Assembly (NCBI GenBank): GCA_036924285.1
Contig: JAYKYS010000001.1
Location: forward strand, 3,942,501-4,006,500
Length of the DNA: 64,000 bases
Origin: Asterella californica
Taxonomy: Eukaryota > Streptophyta > Marchantiopsida > Marchantiales > Aytoniaceae
Direction of reading: 5' to 3'
In this document: piece by piece, positions 42,676-53,600 of the stretch
Layout: every line of letters starts with the position of its first letter
Position numbering within the stretch: the first letter of the stretch is position 1
The notes under the pieces: generated by a model
The model's input: the letters and a program-made list of their open reading frames with translations, nothing else
Database searches by the model: none
Told to the model about the DNA's origin: nothing
Made by a program: the position numbers and the translations under genes

Positions 42676-45200
42676 ATGCAATTTCTCGGGACGTGGAGAT
42701 CTTGGATTCAAATGAGATTTTGGAGAAAATACGACTTAGACGTTGTCTTCTACTTGGTTGAGTTGAGGAGTGAAGTCATGCTGCTCGAGCTTAACGTCAA
42801 TTGGTGGCGGCTCCTCTTACACAAGATACTATTCTCGAGCTTAGAAGATTACACCCTCAGCATTATTTGTCACATTCTCTTGAGATTATATATTTTCAGT
42901 CATTAGAGTCTTTTGTTCTAGACAGAGATTCATTTCTTTGTGCTTTCATGACCGCTCATAGTCTAGCAACTGGTGGTCTCTCGGGTATGCGTTATGAATA
43001 CTTGCGACAATGTTTGGATTCGGGAGATTATGCTTTTCACAGTGTGCTCAGCTTTAACTCGTGGTATGGTGCATCCTCACATCGTTCAGATTTTGGAGAC
43101 GAGTAGGTTGCCTATGATGGACAAGACCGGCAGAGACGTGCGTCTTCTAGCGATGAGAGATGTTATTCTCAAGCTTGTGAGCCGTGCTATGGTGCTTCAA
43201 CACAGAGATAAATGTGCACAACATTTGCAGTCTTATCAGTACGAGGTGAGTGTTCGATATGACACTGAGATCGTGGTGCATGCGCTTCGTGCATCCATGG
43301 AACTTCAGCTCTGTTAGGTGGTTCTACAAGTAGATGTGGAGAATGCATTCAATTGCATTTCGAGAGATGTCATCTTTTTAGAGTTGTTGGATGCAGGTCC
43401 TCCACTTTCTCATCTCATATCTTTTGTTCGGACATATGGTGCTGCTACTCCTCTGTATCATTTTCACGGTTCTTCAGTGCATGATGTAGAGGTCATATGA
43501 TCTGAGACATGTACTAGCCAATGCAATACTCTAGGAGGTCCATTGTCCATCATGGCTTATTTCCGAACCTTACGGAGAGTGACGACTCTCCATCTAATAT
43601 GTCTGATTCTTTCTTTACACGATGATACTCATATCGTGGGACCTGCTTCTTTGATAGGATAGATATTCGAGGATCTTCGAGCAGGACTTTGATCATTGAT
43701 TTGTCGGTTAGGGTGACTAAGTATGGGGCTTGATTTCCTTTGGGTTTGGATTCTTCTTTCATCATTCAGGAGGGCTTTCTCACTCCACATGATTGACATT
43801 AAAGTCTTGGGTACTTTTTTGGTTCACCCGAGTTTGTGTCCTCCTTCTTAGAGGAGCACATGTTGGAGCATGATCATTTGGCTATCTTATCTCGACTTGA
43901 GGACCCTTAGATCAAATTATCCATTTTATCTTTTTGCTTTGCAAAGAGACCATCATTTTTGCAAAGATGTGTACCACCTACTTCTACTTTCCTCGACAAT
44001 TTGGAGCGGTTTGATTAAGACTTATTGACGACTTTTATAGATATTCTAAGACCAAGAGCTTTTATTGTCCAGAGGGAGAGTTGACATGTTACTTGACCTC
44101 GTATGCATGATGAGGTAGACCTCTTAGCCGCTAGGCTCTCTGCTCCTTTTGGCTTTCTTGGATAGTTGGCCTCTAGTCGTACCATCTTTGGCACTACATT
44201 TCCACGTATATCATGTTTCACTATTGCGGGAGTTTATTCTGCATATAGTGGAAGGATACTTCTTCTTACATGTAGAGTTACATCAATATAGAGATGATTT
44301 ATCTACTCCGACTTAATCTCTCTTATCTTCTTTTGATGTCATTGTTAGAGATTGGATGTCTTCACTTGAGAGGACACTCAGCCATGGCTTCTTATCGCAT
44401 CTGGTCCTTGCTCCTCTCAAGTCAGATGGACTTACAAATCATATTATAACTCGTCTACGTTCTTGCACGGGGGGCTTGGCTTTCTGCCAAGCTTTCCACC
44501 CCTAGACTACGCATCGGACTTTCAACTTATATTATAGTGATGCGTCTTCGATTGAATGTTCTTCAACTTATGATTGTAGTGATGATCTTTCTCTATTACA
44601 AGAGGGCATCTTTTCTGATGAACACATGAAGAGGGTGAAACATGACATCATTTGAGATACTGTACTTTCTCCCATGAGAGAAGCGGAGTTCTGTGTGAGA
44701 AAGAAGGGGTCTATTCTCCTCCTTCTCCATAGATATTTCTCGACGACGGGTAGATCTATATTTCAGCCATGAGAGGGTGATATATGTTGCGGATGTGATT
44801 ATTGCTCATCCGATGGTTGACTCTTATATTCGTCAGATAGTACTTACTTCGGGACATGCATATTCTTTGACGGCTGAGCAGAAAATTTAATACGCTTATG
44901 TGAGATCTTTCCTTCTTGCGATTGAGACCTCCGGATGTCTTCATCAGAAGTCTACTGACTTGTTGAATTCGTTAGCACATATGCAGATGGAGAACTCTAG
45001 GGAATACCTACCTTTAGGATGCTATGTCGCTTATGTGTGATAGCGGATCAATATAGCATTGCAGAGGACATTAGCGGAGGCTTTGAAGAAAAGATTCGAG
45101 AAACTTTCATCCTCCGTTGGAAGAGATGATACATCATTGGAGGCTCGGGTCTCCATACTTGAGGAGGTTTCGCGGATAGCTAGATATAGCTAGTGTTACA
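42676..45200 (+). pseudogene. Decayed reverse transcriptase of a non-LTR-like or unclassified type
   Basis: Pieces read in changing frames and in family order: SLATGGLSGMRYEYL (about 42960), then SRLPMMDKTGRDVRLLAMRDVILKLVSRAM (about 43105-43190), QYEVSVRYDTEIVVHALRA, and after a TAG LQVDVENAFNCISRDVI (motif A, near 43325). CNTLGGPLS, near 43530, corresponds to the QGDPLGPLL-like block. Further downstream is a remnant containing SYIRQIVLTSGHAYSLTAEQK (about 44820-44890) and a final helical segment to 45193. The GRDVRLLAMRDV block resembles the RPIAVGEVLRR motif of an RT group seen in algae and lower plants. Stops and shifts make it a relic. No termini were found. Confidence 0.6.
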
Positions 45201-45654
45201 TGTTCTTTATTTCTACGCTTTGTGTATGGTAGTAATAATCTATCATTAACTTTATGCAAAAAGAGTAGAAACTAGAAAGTCACTTTACTCATTTCTGGAA
45301 TACGACTGCATAAACTGACGTGGTTGATATCGTATCTCCTCAGGCTATCAACCTACATCCTTACAGTTCCCATTCACGGCGGGCGCTTGAACCTACGTAG
45401 TAGTGTGGGTGAGAGCGTGAGAGGTAGGAAGGAAGGGAGCGAGAGACTGATGCGTTTTCCTTGAGGAAAGTGCGAGTTGGAGGCGAGCGAATGTTGAGGA
45501 GTTTGCGAGTGAGTGACGGAACGAGGGAGGGAGGGATGGGAGGGATGGGAGCCCTAATGCTCTGAGAGGGAGAGGAGAGGAGAAGAGAAGAGGAGCTCCA
45601 TCGTCGCGTGTACCCGTTCTGAGTGCGAGGAGGTCCCTCGATTTGCATTTTGAG

Positions 45655-46377
45655 ATGGAATCTCCGGCAGCGCGATCGTTGGCGCTACATGCCGTTAGGT
45701 GCTTTCTTCGTCAGCGGAGTCCGGTGCTGAATGCCGGAGTGCTTTTGGATCAGCAGCGATTTGGTGCGTTGGGTGGTTGTCCACCGAGTGTGGATGCTGG
45801 TGTCGTGGATTTGAAGCCCAGAGGCCTTTTAACGACGAGAAGTGAGCTGACGAACGATGAGGTTCTCCCCAGGGATCGTGCGATCTCTCACTTGGATGCG
45901 CTGGAGTCCCCAATTAGGAACGCTGAGGTAGACCGTGCTTCTGGACGATTGAATTGTCTACATGTGATGGATTCTTTCTCGCGGAGTGGAACACTAGTGC
46001 GGTATCCAGAATTCGATGATTTGTTGCTGAATTCTGCGCAGAGACAACAAAAGGAACTATTAGCGTTGCTGGGAAGGAGGACGAGTGGCCGGGATCTGCC
46101 TATGTTTTCGCCTTATTTAGCTGGAAGTAGTTGTGAAACTCGGTCGTTTGTAACTATGGTCACAGATAGCTCTGCAGAAGCGTGTAATAACAGTTGCGTC
46201 GAGCAGGCAATGAAACCTAGCTTGGCTTCCCTGCTAGGTTGTGTGGAAGTGGGCCTCCGGTTTTCTCTGGATAACATTCCTTTGGAGTGCAGCAGTGTGA
46301 AGCGGAAAAGGAAAAAGAAGATGAACAAGCACAAGCAGCGCAAGCTCAGGAGGCGTGATAGGCATCGAAATAGTTAG
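45655..46377 (+). CDS. Mitochondrial small ribosomal subunit protein mS38 (AURKAIP1/COX24 domain)
   Basis: Single-exon frame of 240 residues. The diagnostic part is the extreme C-terminus, SVKRKRKKKMNKHKQRKLRR and following basic residues, which is the COX24/AURKAIP1 C-terminal domain (mS38). In mitoribosomes it threads into 16S-like rRNA near the decoding centre. The ATG at 45655 is preferred because it gives MESPAARSLALHAVRCFLRQ, an Arg-containing start suited to a mitochondrial presequence; the same frame is open 12 bp further up but without ATG. The middle (about residues 40-200) is variable and unrecognised, as usual in plant members. It is the only recognised host gene on the plus strand. 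Function is inferred from the C-terminal motif alone. Confidence 0.85.
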   Translation: MESPAARSLALHAVRCFLRQRSPVLNAGVLLDQQRFGALGGCPPSVDAGVVDLKPRGLLTTRSELTNDEVLPRDRAISHLDALESPIRNAEVDRASGRLNCLHVMDSFSRSGTLVRYPEFDDLLLNSAQRQQKELLALLGRRTSGRDLPMFSPYLAGSSCETRSFVTMVTDSSAEACNNSCVEQAMKPSLASLLGCVEVGLRFSLDNIPLECSSVKRKRKKKMNKHKQRKLRRRDRHRNS

Positions 46378-48914
46378 AAAATTACAAATTTTGTTATCTT
46401 TAGGGTTCGATTGAGCTGGCCGGTGCTTGAAGTGCATCGAGCTGGAAATTCTTACAGAGGACGTGAGCATAGAGATCGCGGGTCAACTCCTTGTTTCCTC
46501 GGGGGCAAATATCCCGGTGAAGTATATTCTCATCCCATGGAGCTGGTGTTTAAACTTAACATCGATGAGCTAACAGACTTCTTGCATTAGTTATACGGGT
46601 GAATCGTTTAACGCCGAAGTTCGTTCAGAACGAGATGAATGGGATTGGACCTTAGATCAGATTTGGTATACAGTCGAGTTCAAGGCCAGTTGACTCTAGC
46701 TTTTCAGTTTCTTATTCGTCAGGAAATACTTCTTTCCGGAGCAGCTCTATCCAGCAAGACAAAGAAACCTCTAGCCTGAAATCATTTACTCTTGGAAATC
46801 TTTTCTGTTATTGTTCCCCACCAGCTTGTTGTGGTCGATATCTGTGCACGGGGTCCTTGTCTATGGGAAGCATCAACTAGTTAAGTGGAAACACGCAGAC
46901 AGTTTCCTGATTTTCTGGTCGAAAGGATGAAGCTGGGGAAATAATGTTCGACCTTGTTCCCATCCATGGAGCGTTGAGGTATGTCCTAAGGCTAGTGCTC
47001 AGTTTCTCAGGTTTTTTGTCTTTTGATCTCACTGGGTTTCTCTGTTGCCAAGTGGTCTATGTGAAGCCTGTACTGTAGTACTTAGTAATGAAGAGGCGTC
47101 TCAATTCAAGTGTCTTTCAAGATTTACCTTGTAGGGACACCGCGTGCATGCTTCTTAGTTCAAAGCCGGGATTTTACTTTCCCGAGCAGCAGTATCACAC
47201 ACTTCTAGGAACTTTTCCTGAGGGCTTCCGCTATCGAGTATGGTTATGAACTTGTCAAGCCGATGACTTACTGTATATGGAAGGAACTCTCCCAGTTCTG
47301 GAAATGCCAGTTTCTCCTTCGTAAAGTTTATACAGACGGATGTAACCACTGTGAATGCAGCTTTTCCACTTTGTCATGCCCTTTCCAGTATTTCATGCAC
47401 TCGCTAGTCGAGGTAATACCTAGGAACAGTCGTTCTCAGAGCGAATGGCTGAAGACCTTTACCTACCACAGAAATAAGAAGTGTTGCACGAAGCCTCTTA
47501 CCCTTGACCACACTTGTTTCGGAGACTGACTGGTGGAGCTCGCGTAGACATCAGTCCATAGATGTGTGCACGCCAAAAGACGAAGTGTCTGGCAAACAAG
47601 AGCAGGTTACAAGGTCGCCGGGGTGAACTGCTATGGCCGGTTCTCACACGCACAGAACGAAAGCCGATCCGCGAGTGGGGAGCTGGTCGTGGACACTGGT
47701 CCGATGGTGTGCAACCTTCGGATCGGTTAGTGCGATATGCGGATCCGTTGAAAATGGTTCTGCGAGTCTTCGGATGGACATGATCAAGTAACTGACTGTG
47801 GTTAGTGAATTCTGGAGCGGCTTAGCAGGAAGAAAGAAACGATAGTAGGTAGCAAAGGATGTCCAAAAGTTTTCTCCTGTTTGCGATGGAATTATGGTTT
47901 TCTGGACGAGTCTCGTTCCCGTTGCTCATGACCGTCAAACTTTATTTCAGAAAAGTCATATGCAACAGTTCGTGAAGACTAGAACTACGCAGAAGGTTCG
48001 AATTGTGTTGCACATATTTGAAACGTTTACACTTCCTTGTTAACATTTCGCGAATAAGAGAAGAAATGTACTGCGAAGTTAATGATTCCAAATATTACGT
48101 AAATTCTTTTGAAGGCGGAAAGTGGACACCCTCCAACAGTCCTGGTCCTAAGAGACAGACGACTCCACTCTCACTTTAATTTGCTGATTTTTGTTACAGC
48201 ATCAACATTTTTACGAACTTATATGCAAATGCGCTTTTTATAACCAAGGTAATCTGTTATTACGGTGTTAGATCGAGTGCTCATATGTTTATCACTTTCG
48301 GGGCTTACTTCCTTCCTTCTAACGATTATCCTACCGGTTACTAATGAGCTTGCGGACTGATCCAAGTTCCAGGGACGCACATGTGCTTGAAACCTCACTG
48401 AATCATCGGGTGGCGAGGATTATAATATACGGAAGAGCAGTAAAAGATACAAAGTTCTTAGAGCCAGAAGGTACAAAGTTCTTAGAGCTAGAAGGTGTTC
48501 TGTTCTGTTATATTTGCCGAGGCAATGTTCGGTAAATTCCAGCATAATCTGCTTGGCAACTGTTTATTGGTTCAAACTTTAGGCGTCAATGATACACAAG
48601 TGGACTGGCTCTCTCAAAGCTTTACATCACTGCCGAAGCAAAAGTGGCTATGAAGCTGGCTGGTGGAACTGCAACTACACGATGTCAGGCTTGACTTCGG
48701 AAAAAGAATACAACTAGTTAGTTTCTATCTTCGTTTCACCTAGGATGACGATGATGTTCTTGCTGGTGCACAAGCTAAAACATTACACATGGTGGTGGTA
48801 CAATACAGGTCGGAAGACAGTCACAGAGAAAATTGGCCTGTTTTAGATTGATTCCGGATGATGATTCTCTCATTTTCTTTACATCTGTATATCTGTCGTT
48901 GTCCTCAAGGCCTC
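46378..48914. other. Region between mS38 and THF1 (convergent 3' ends)
   Basis: No gene is recognised. The mS38 3' UTR lies at the left and the THF1 3' UTR at the right. Open frames near 47155-47783 are short and lack known motifs. The two genes converge here. Confidence 0.45.
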
Positions 48915-51799
48915 TCACTCCGACTTTGCTTCCGTCTTGGCAACTTCCTCCGCCTTTTTTGTGGCCGCGCTCTCCCTCTCCGCTGCCTTCTTCTTCTCTC
49001 TGCGTAATGAAAACATACCAGAATCATGAGAACTCCAAGATCTGACACGCACATCTGTCAAGAAAGAAAGAAAGCGAAACAGCCCCAGGGGCATGGAGCC
49101 TCCGATTTTTCCACCCACAAAGCGGACTTTGGTATCAAATAGCAGCTGCAGTTCCAAAGAAGCTGATCGATCGTGCTATTTTCGTGTAATGTATGAAAGC
49201 AAACTCGTTCAACCGACCAAGAAAATATGCCAGGGAAACAAGAAGATTACCTGTCGACGTATTCCTTTATTAGCTCCTTGGCCTGGGCCAACTTGGAGAG
49301 TAAGTTGCGGTACACATCAAGATCCCTGTCTATGCTCAGCTTGTTCACGTTCAGGGCTTTAGCAAACTGCGTGCCAGTTCAGGGAATCCAGTCAGTTATC
49401 CGGAAGGCAAAGGAAACGGAGACTGACTGCCTTGTCTTGTGAGACCAACAGGAATGAAGCTTGAGTTGCATACACATCAATATTTACTGGAGCACGTAGA
49501 GATCTCAAACGGATGATATATTACCTGCTCCAGTACAGCTGGGTCTGAGGCCTTTGCCACCTCAAGAAGGCGGAATAGACCAATGGCAAAGAACCTGCTG
49601 TAGTGGAAACTGCCCTTCCCAGCTGCGCGCTCAGCGATATCCTTGAAAATTCCTTCCACTTCTCCCTCTCCTCCAAAGGAAACGATGGAAGTTGCGGTTT
49701 GTTGGCTTGCCCACCCTTCCAGCTTCCTGGCATCAGATCTGGCACAGAAATGTATTTTATAAGACCGTCTGTAGCAAAAGAGATACGGCAGACAGTTTGA
49801 TAGCATAAATTTATCTTGAGAAAAATGCTTCAGCTCGATCAAAGTCTCGATGAAGGACCACTTAAGGATCAGATCCTGAAACGCGAGGCCACATAACCAC
49901 GAATCAACTGCACGCAGTTATTCTAAAAGCCACATAGCTCAGAAACCACCGATATGTTTACCTAGTATGCCTACTTATTCACATAAAAGGAAGATCGAGA
50001 AGAGCGTGTAGGTGGGATACATCGATGAACACCGACCTTCCATAAACATGAAGAGGCCTGTACCTCATTCACAGATCATTACTGAAGCACAGTCGGTGAC
50101 AGAGGTATAGCATAAGTTAGATGAAATCCTTGTCAGTTTAGAAAGAAGTATTTTCGTTGGTAGTAGAGAAAACAAGAATGCACATTTCAGTTGGATCGAT
50201 GGCCAGAAGGACGTATTTCACATCTGAAAATACTCCCCGGAGGTTGACGCATAATGACTTCGAATCTGAAACAGTTTAAGGCTTGGAGAAACATATACAG
50301 AACGTGCATTCGGGTGTCTGTCAGTGCGAGGGTATCTTCAAAAGTTGTTTAGGGTTACCATCTGCGATCTTACCTGTATTGTTCAGGGTCTTCCTGAAGA
50401 GAGCCGACGTAGGCCTTGAAGATTGAATCCCGATCCTCGGCGCTCGGGTATCCATCCATTAACTGATCGTAAACGGTGACGAAACCAAGAGCGAAGACTG
50501 CGTCATACTTGTAGGTGGTGTTGTATCGCATCAAATGCTGCTGTACCAGCAGCTCCTGAATCACGTTGTTGTAGATGCTGGGAATCGGTCTTCTGTAAGC
50601 GTCCAGGAACGCCCTCTTTGTGTCCGCCACGGTGGGAATGTCTAGACACAGGGAATCAGACCAGACAAGTCAGTAACAGAAACATGCTGCAATGGCAATG
50701 AAAACAACCGTGCCGCCACTGACTCAGTTCTGATTTCGATAAACCTAGACAGGCCCGCATCGCCGTTCGAGATATGATCCTCGCACAGAAATGACTTGTA
50801 TGGCCCGCTAGACTTCCTCATTACTCAGACATCGGCAATCAGCACTCTGCAGAATTTTCGGACTCCTGGATAGTTCACGTCCGTGAGATCTCTTCCTTAT
50901 CCACCCGTCGAGCTCTGAAGCTTTCTGCTCGTAAGGAAAACAAATAAAGGACAAACAGCAAAGCAGGTAGGTTGGAGGCACCAGCTACAGCCGTGATTCA
51001 TCTCATGGAAGCACCACCTCTGCCAGATTCCCAAAGCGCACCTGTTTCTACTCAGTCTAGGCCCTCGAAGAAACGTAGCAATTTTTCCCATACCCTTCTG
51101 TTATTCCCAGCCAGCAACTACTACCTACTACTACAATGGCGCGTCAATGTGCACTCTCAGATCCTCAAAACAGCCCCAAATTTTTCATAACTCAAAACCG
51201 AAACAGGGCTCTGATATGACCGCCGCCAAATAAGTTCCTCTCTTCCTCTTCTGGAAGCAATTCCCGACTTCTGAAACAAGCGCTGTGGTAAACAGAAGTT
51301 TCGACGAGGTGTTCCCATTCATCGATCACTGTGCCGTCCCCTAATTTCCTTGGGTTCTTATCTAAGGGAGAGAAAAATTCAATTCTCGATATAAGCGAGT
51401 ACGAGATCAGCACTCTCCAACTTCCGTTCAACGGTGGATTTACGTACGACTCGTGCATGTCGCTCCACATTTGCCGGGACTCGGCCACGCTGCAAGCAGA
51501 AGGAGAACGGACGACATTGCTAGCAAAACGAGCGCAGAGCGGGGAAGAAACTAACCGGTTGTCGCAGCAGCAGCAGCTGCTGCCATGCAGGTGATGGCCG
51601 GTCGGATTCGAGGAGTCGAAGCAGCAGCAGCATTCCGTTGTTGTCTTTGTTGGGCTCGTGCTGGTGAGCATCTGAACGTGAAGAAATTGGGATTGCTGCT
51701 GCAACCCTGAGCGACCGCAGAATGTAGGGACGATAGCTGCTGCTGGAGAGCCGGCAGCTTAGCTATGGCATCTACAGACACACAGAAAACAGACGCCAT
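48915..51799 (-). CDS. THF1: THYLAKOID FORMATION1 / Psb29, chloroplast (5 exons)
   Basis: Chloroplast protein needed for thylakoid biogenesis and photosystem II dynamics, conserved from cyanobacteria. Exons (minus): 51799-51556, 50641-50374, 49738-49525, 49366-49251 and 48999-48915; total 927 nt, 308 residues, close to the 300 of the Arabidopsis protein. Residues 1 to about 80 form an Ala/Ser/Gln-rich transit peptide (MASVFCVSVDAIAKL...). The mature part follows in family order: VADTKRAFLDAYRRPIPSIY, QHLMRYNTTYKYDAVFALGF, SRFFAIGLFRLLE, NVNKLSIDRDLDVYRNLLSK, and a charged coiled-coil tail (REKKKAAERES...KTEAKSE). All junctions use GT/AG and phases agree. The start ATG at 51799 is the first in frame. 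A (TC)n tract lies about 45 bp upstream, probably in the 5' UTR. Confidence 0.95.
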
Positions 51800-53600
51800 T
51801 GCTATCACTCACTCAGACTCTCTTCTTCTTCCTGTTCCCCTCTATCTCTCTCTCTCTCTCTCTCACCTCCTGTCGAGGAAAAAACACACACAAATGGCAG
51901 AAGAGTGTGAAAAGCCAGTGGCTAGGCGGCCTCCCCTCCCTGTCAGAGGAAAGCACAAGTATGGGCGCGCAGGGATGGGTGGCGTGTCACGCGATGAGGA
52001 AGTTATCCAAACTGCGAGGGGGAGGAGGGAAGGGGGATTGGCAAAGCGAGAGAGAGAAGACGGGAGTGGCAACAGCCATGAAAGAGGAGCCATTTGGCAC
52101 AAGAACCGAGCCCACACGAGTAAAATAACTTTGTGTGGACCCTCCTCTTCCTCTTGTCCTTTCTCCTCTTCTCCCTTTTTGATTCTCTGAGTTGCGCAGT
52201 TACCCTCTCACAACTATCACCCACCCAAATTTATCTGCGACTCCTCCTGCTGCTGCTCCTCATTATGCCATTCCGCTAATTGCGTTTTGATAATATACCA
52301 GTCGGTTGCAGTCTGGTCAAACACCCTTCTCCCTTTCCCACCTGTTACGTGCATGTTTAGATTCAGTCTAGTTACTTTGACTCCCTTTATTCGCTTTTCT
52401 GCTGCTCTTCTCTCTGTCTCTCTCCTGCCTGCATACAGTTACATCAGGCCATCACTGCAGTACCACGGCCACTCAGAGTCCATGAACCAGAAGGCATCGC
52501 CTAAATGCTCATCTGGACAGAATCTCATGATTCCTATTCTGGTCTCATCCAGGTTCCAGACTCTACCTAGCATTGGGATCTTCATGTGCTTCTTCTTCCC
52601 CATGAATTTATTATTCGGTTCGTAAAATTTCGTTCAGCTCGTGATATGGAGTTCGCACCCCCAAGGCATTCATCCCACAGGAAGCGTATGGTTCTCTCTA
52701 CGTAGATATCTATGTTAGACTATGGAGAACTCTCACACCCTTGTGGATAAGATAGATATCCTGGTGGAGTGCACATGGTTGACAGGTAGAAAGGTAGAAA
52801 GAAGCCTGGGTAGAATCACGCATTCCCTTCCGTGAAGTCCACTCCATATTTTCCCCTGCTCTTATCCACTCGCTCTGCATTCTTCCCAGGGGATGTTGCT
52901 TACTTTACTTCTTTTCCTCTCTTCCTCTCCGCGCGAGTGAGAGGCGTTCTCGCAACTGCACTAGAGTTTTGCCTTCGAGATCTGATAGGCGTATGTCATG
53001 ATGGCGTAGAGTTTTAATGAGCAGTCAGAAATTTGGTTTCGGTCTATCTCAGTGTCAGCTCGCTGTAGGCGCATGCGGTTCAAACCAGCAGGAATCGGAC
53101 ACAACCCGGCCTGACTCTGCTTCGGTGAGAGAATTTTTATCTTCCTCCATCCCGGCCAGCCGAGATACACATGGAGACCATGCGCGCAAATGAGACTTAA
53201 CGAGCAGCGAAATCATCCATCAATCACAGCCAGAAAGAGACCGGAAGACCAGAACCCAAAACCCTCAAGAGATGCGTACAGGTATGAGCACAGCCAGCAC
53301 CACAAGCCGAAACTATGGAGAAATTCCACCCGTTAGGCTTCAGACAGGGTCTCGAACCCTGGCGAACGTAGAGGCACTAGCAGAGGAGAACAGTACAGAC
53401 TCCCCTTCATAGCCTCAATGGCATAGACAACTGGCCATCCATCGAATGAAGAATTCTCTATTCAACTCGAATGAAGAATTCTCTATTCAACTCGAATGAA
53501 AATCAGAGAACAGCCGGCTTGCAGCAGGAACTACGATGAGTTTTCTGCTAATGAATCGGCGTATTATAATGATTAAATGATAATGTACAGCGGCTGCTAC
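51800..53600. other. Between THF1 5' end and SPD1-like 3' end
   Basis: It contains the THF1 promoter and 5' UTR at the left, including the (TC)n run at 51845-51864 and purine-rich DNA to about 52100. The SPD1-like 3' UTR is at the right. No gene is recognised. Confidence 0.5.
53442..53500. repeat. 25-bp short tandem repeat, about 2.3 copies
   Basis: TCGAATGAAGAATTCTCTAT with the following TCAAC starts at 53442 and again at 53467; a partial third copy begins at 53492. It lies in the presumed 3' region of the SPD1-like gene. Confidence 0.8.

Noticed and set aside
51192..51704. Long minus frame covering THF1 intron 1
   Set aside because: It crosses the well-supported THF1 donor at 51555 and uses exon 1 in another frame. 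The sequence is low-complexity Cys/Ser from the repeated GCT/GCA codons.
53330..53410. tRNA gene on the minus strand
   Set aside because: CAGGGTTCGAGACCCTG makes a perfect T-arm and B box. No matching acceptor stem, D-arm or A box could be found upstream at the right distance.
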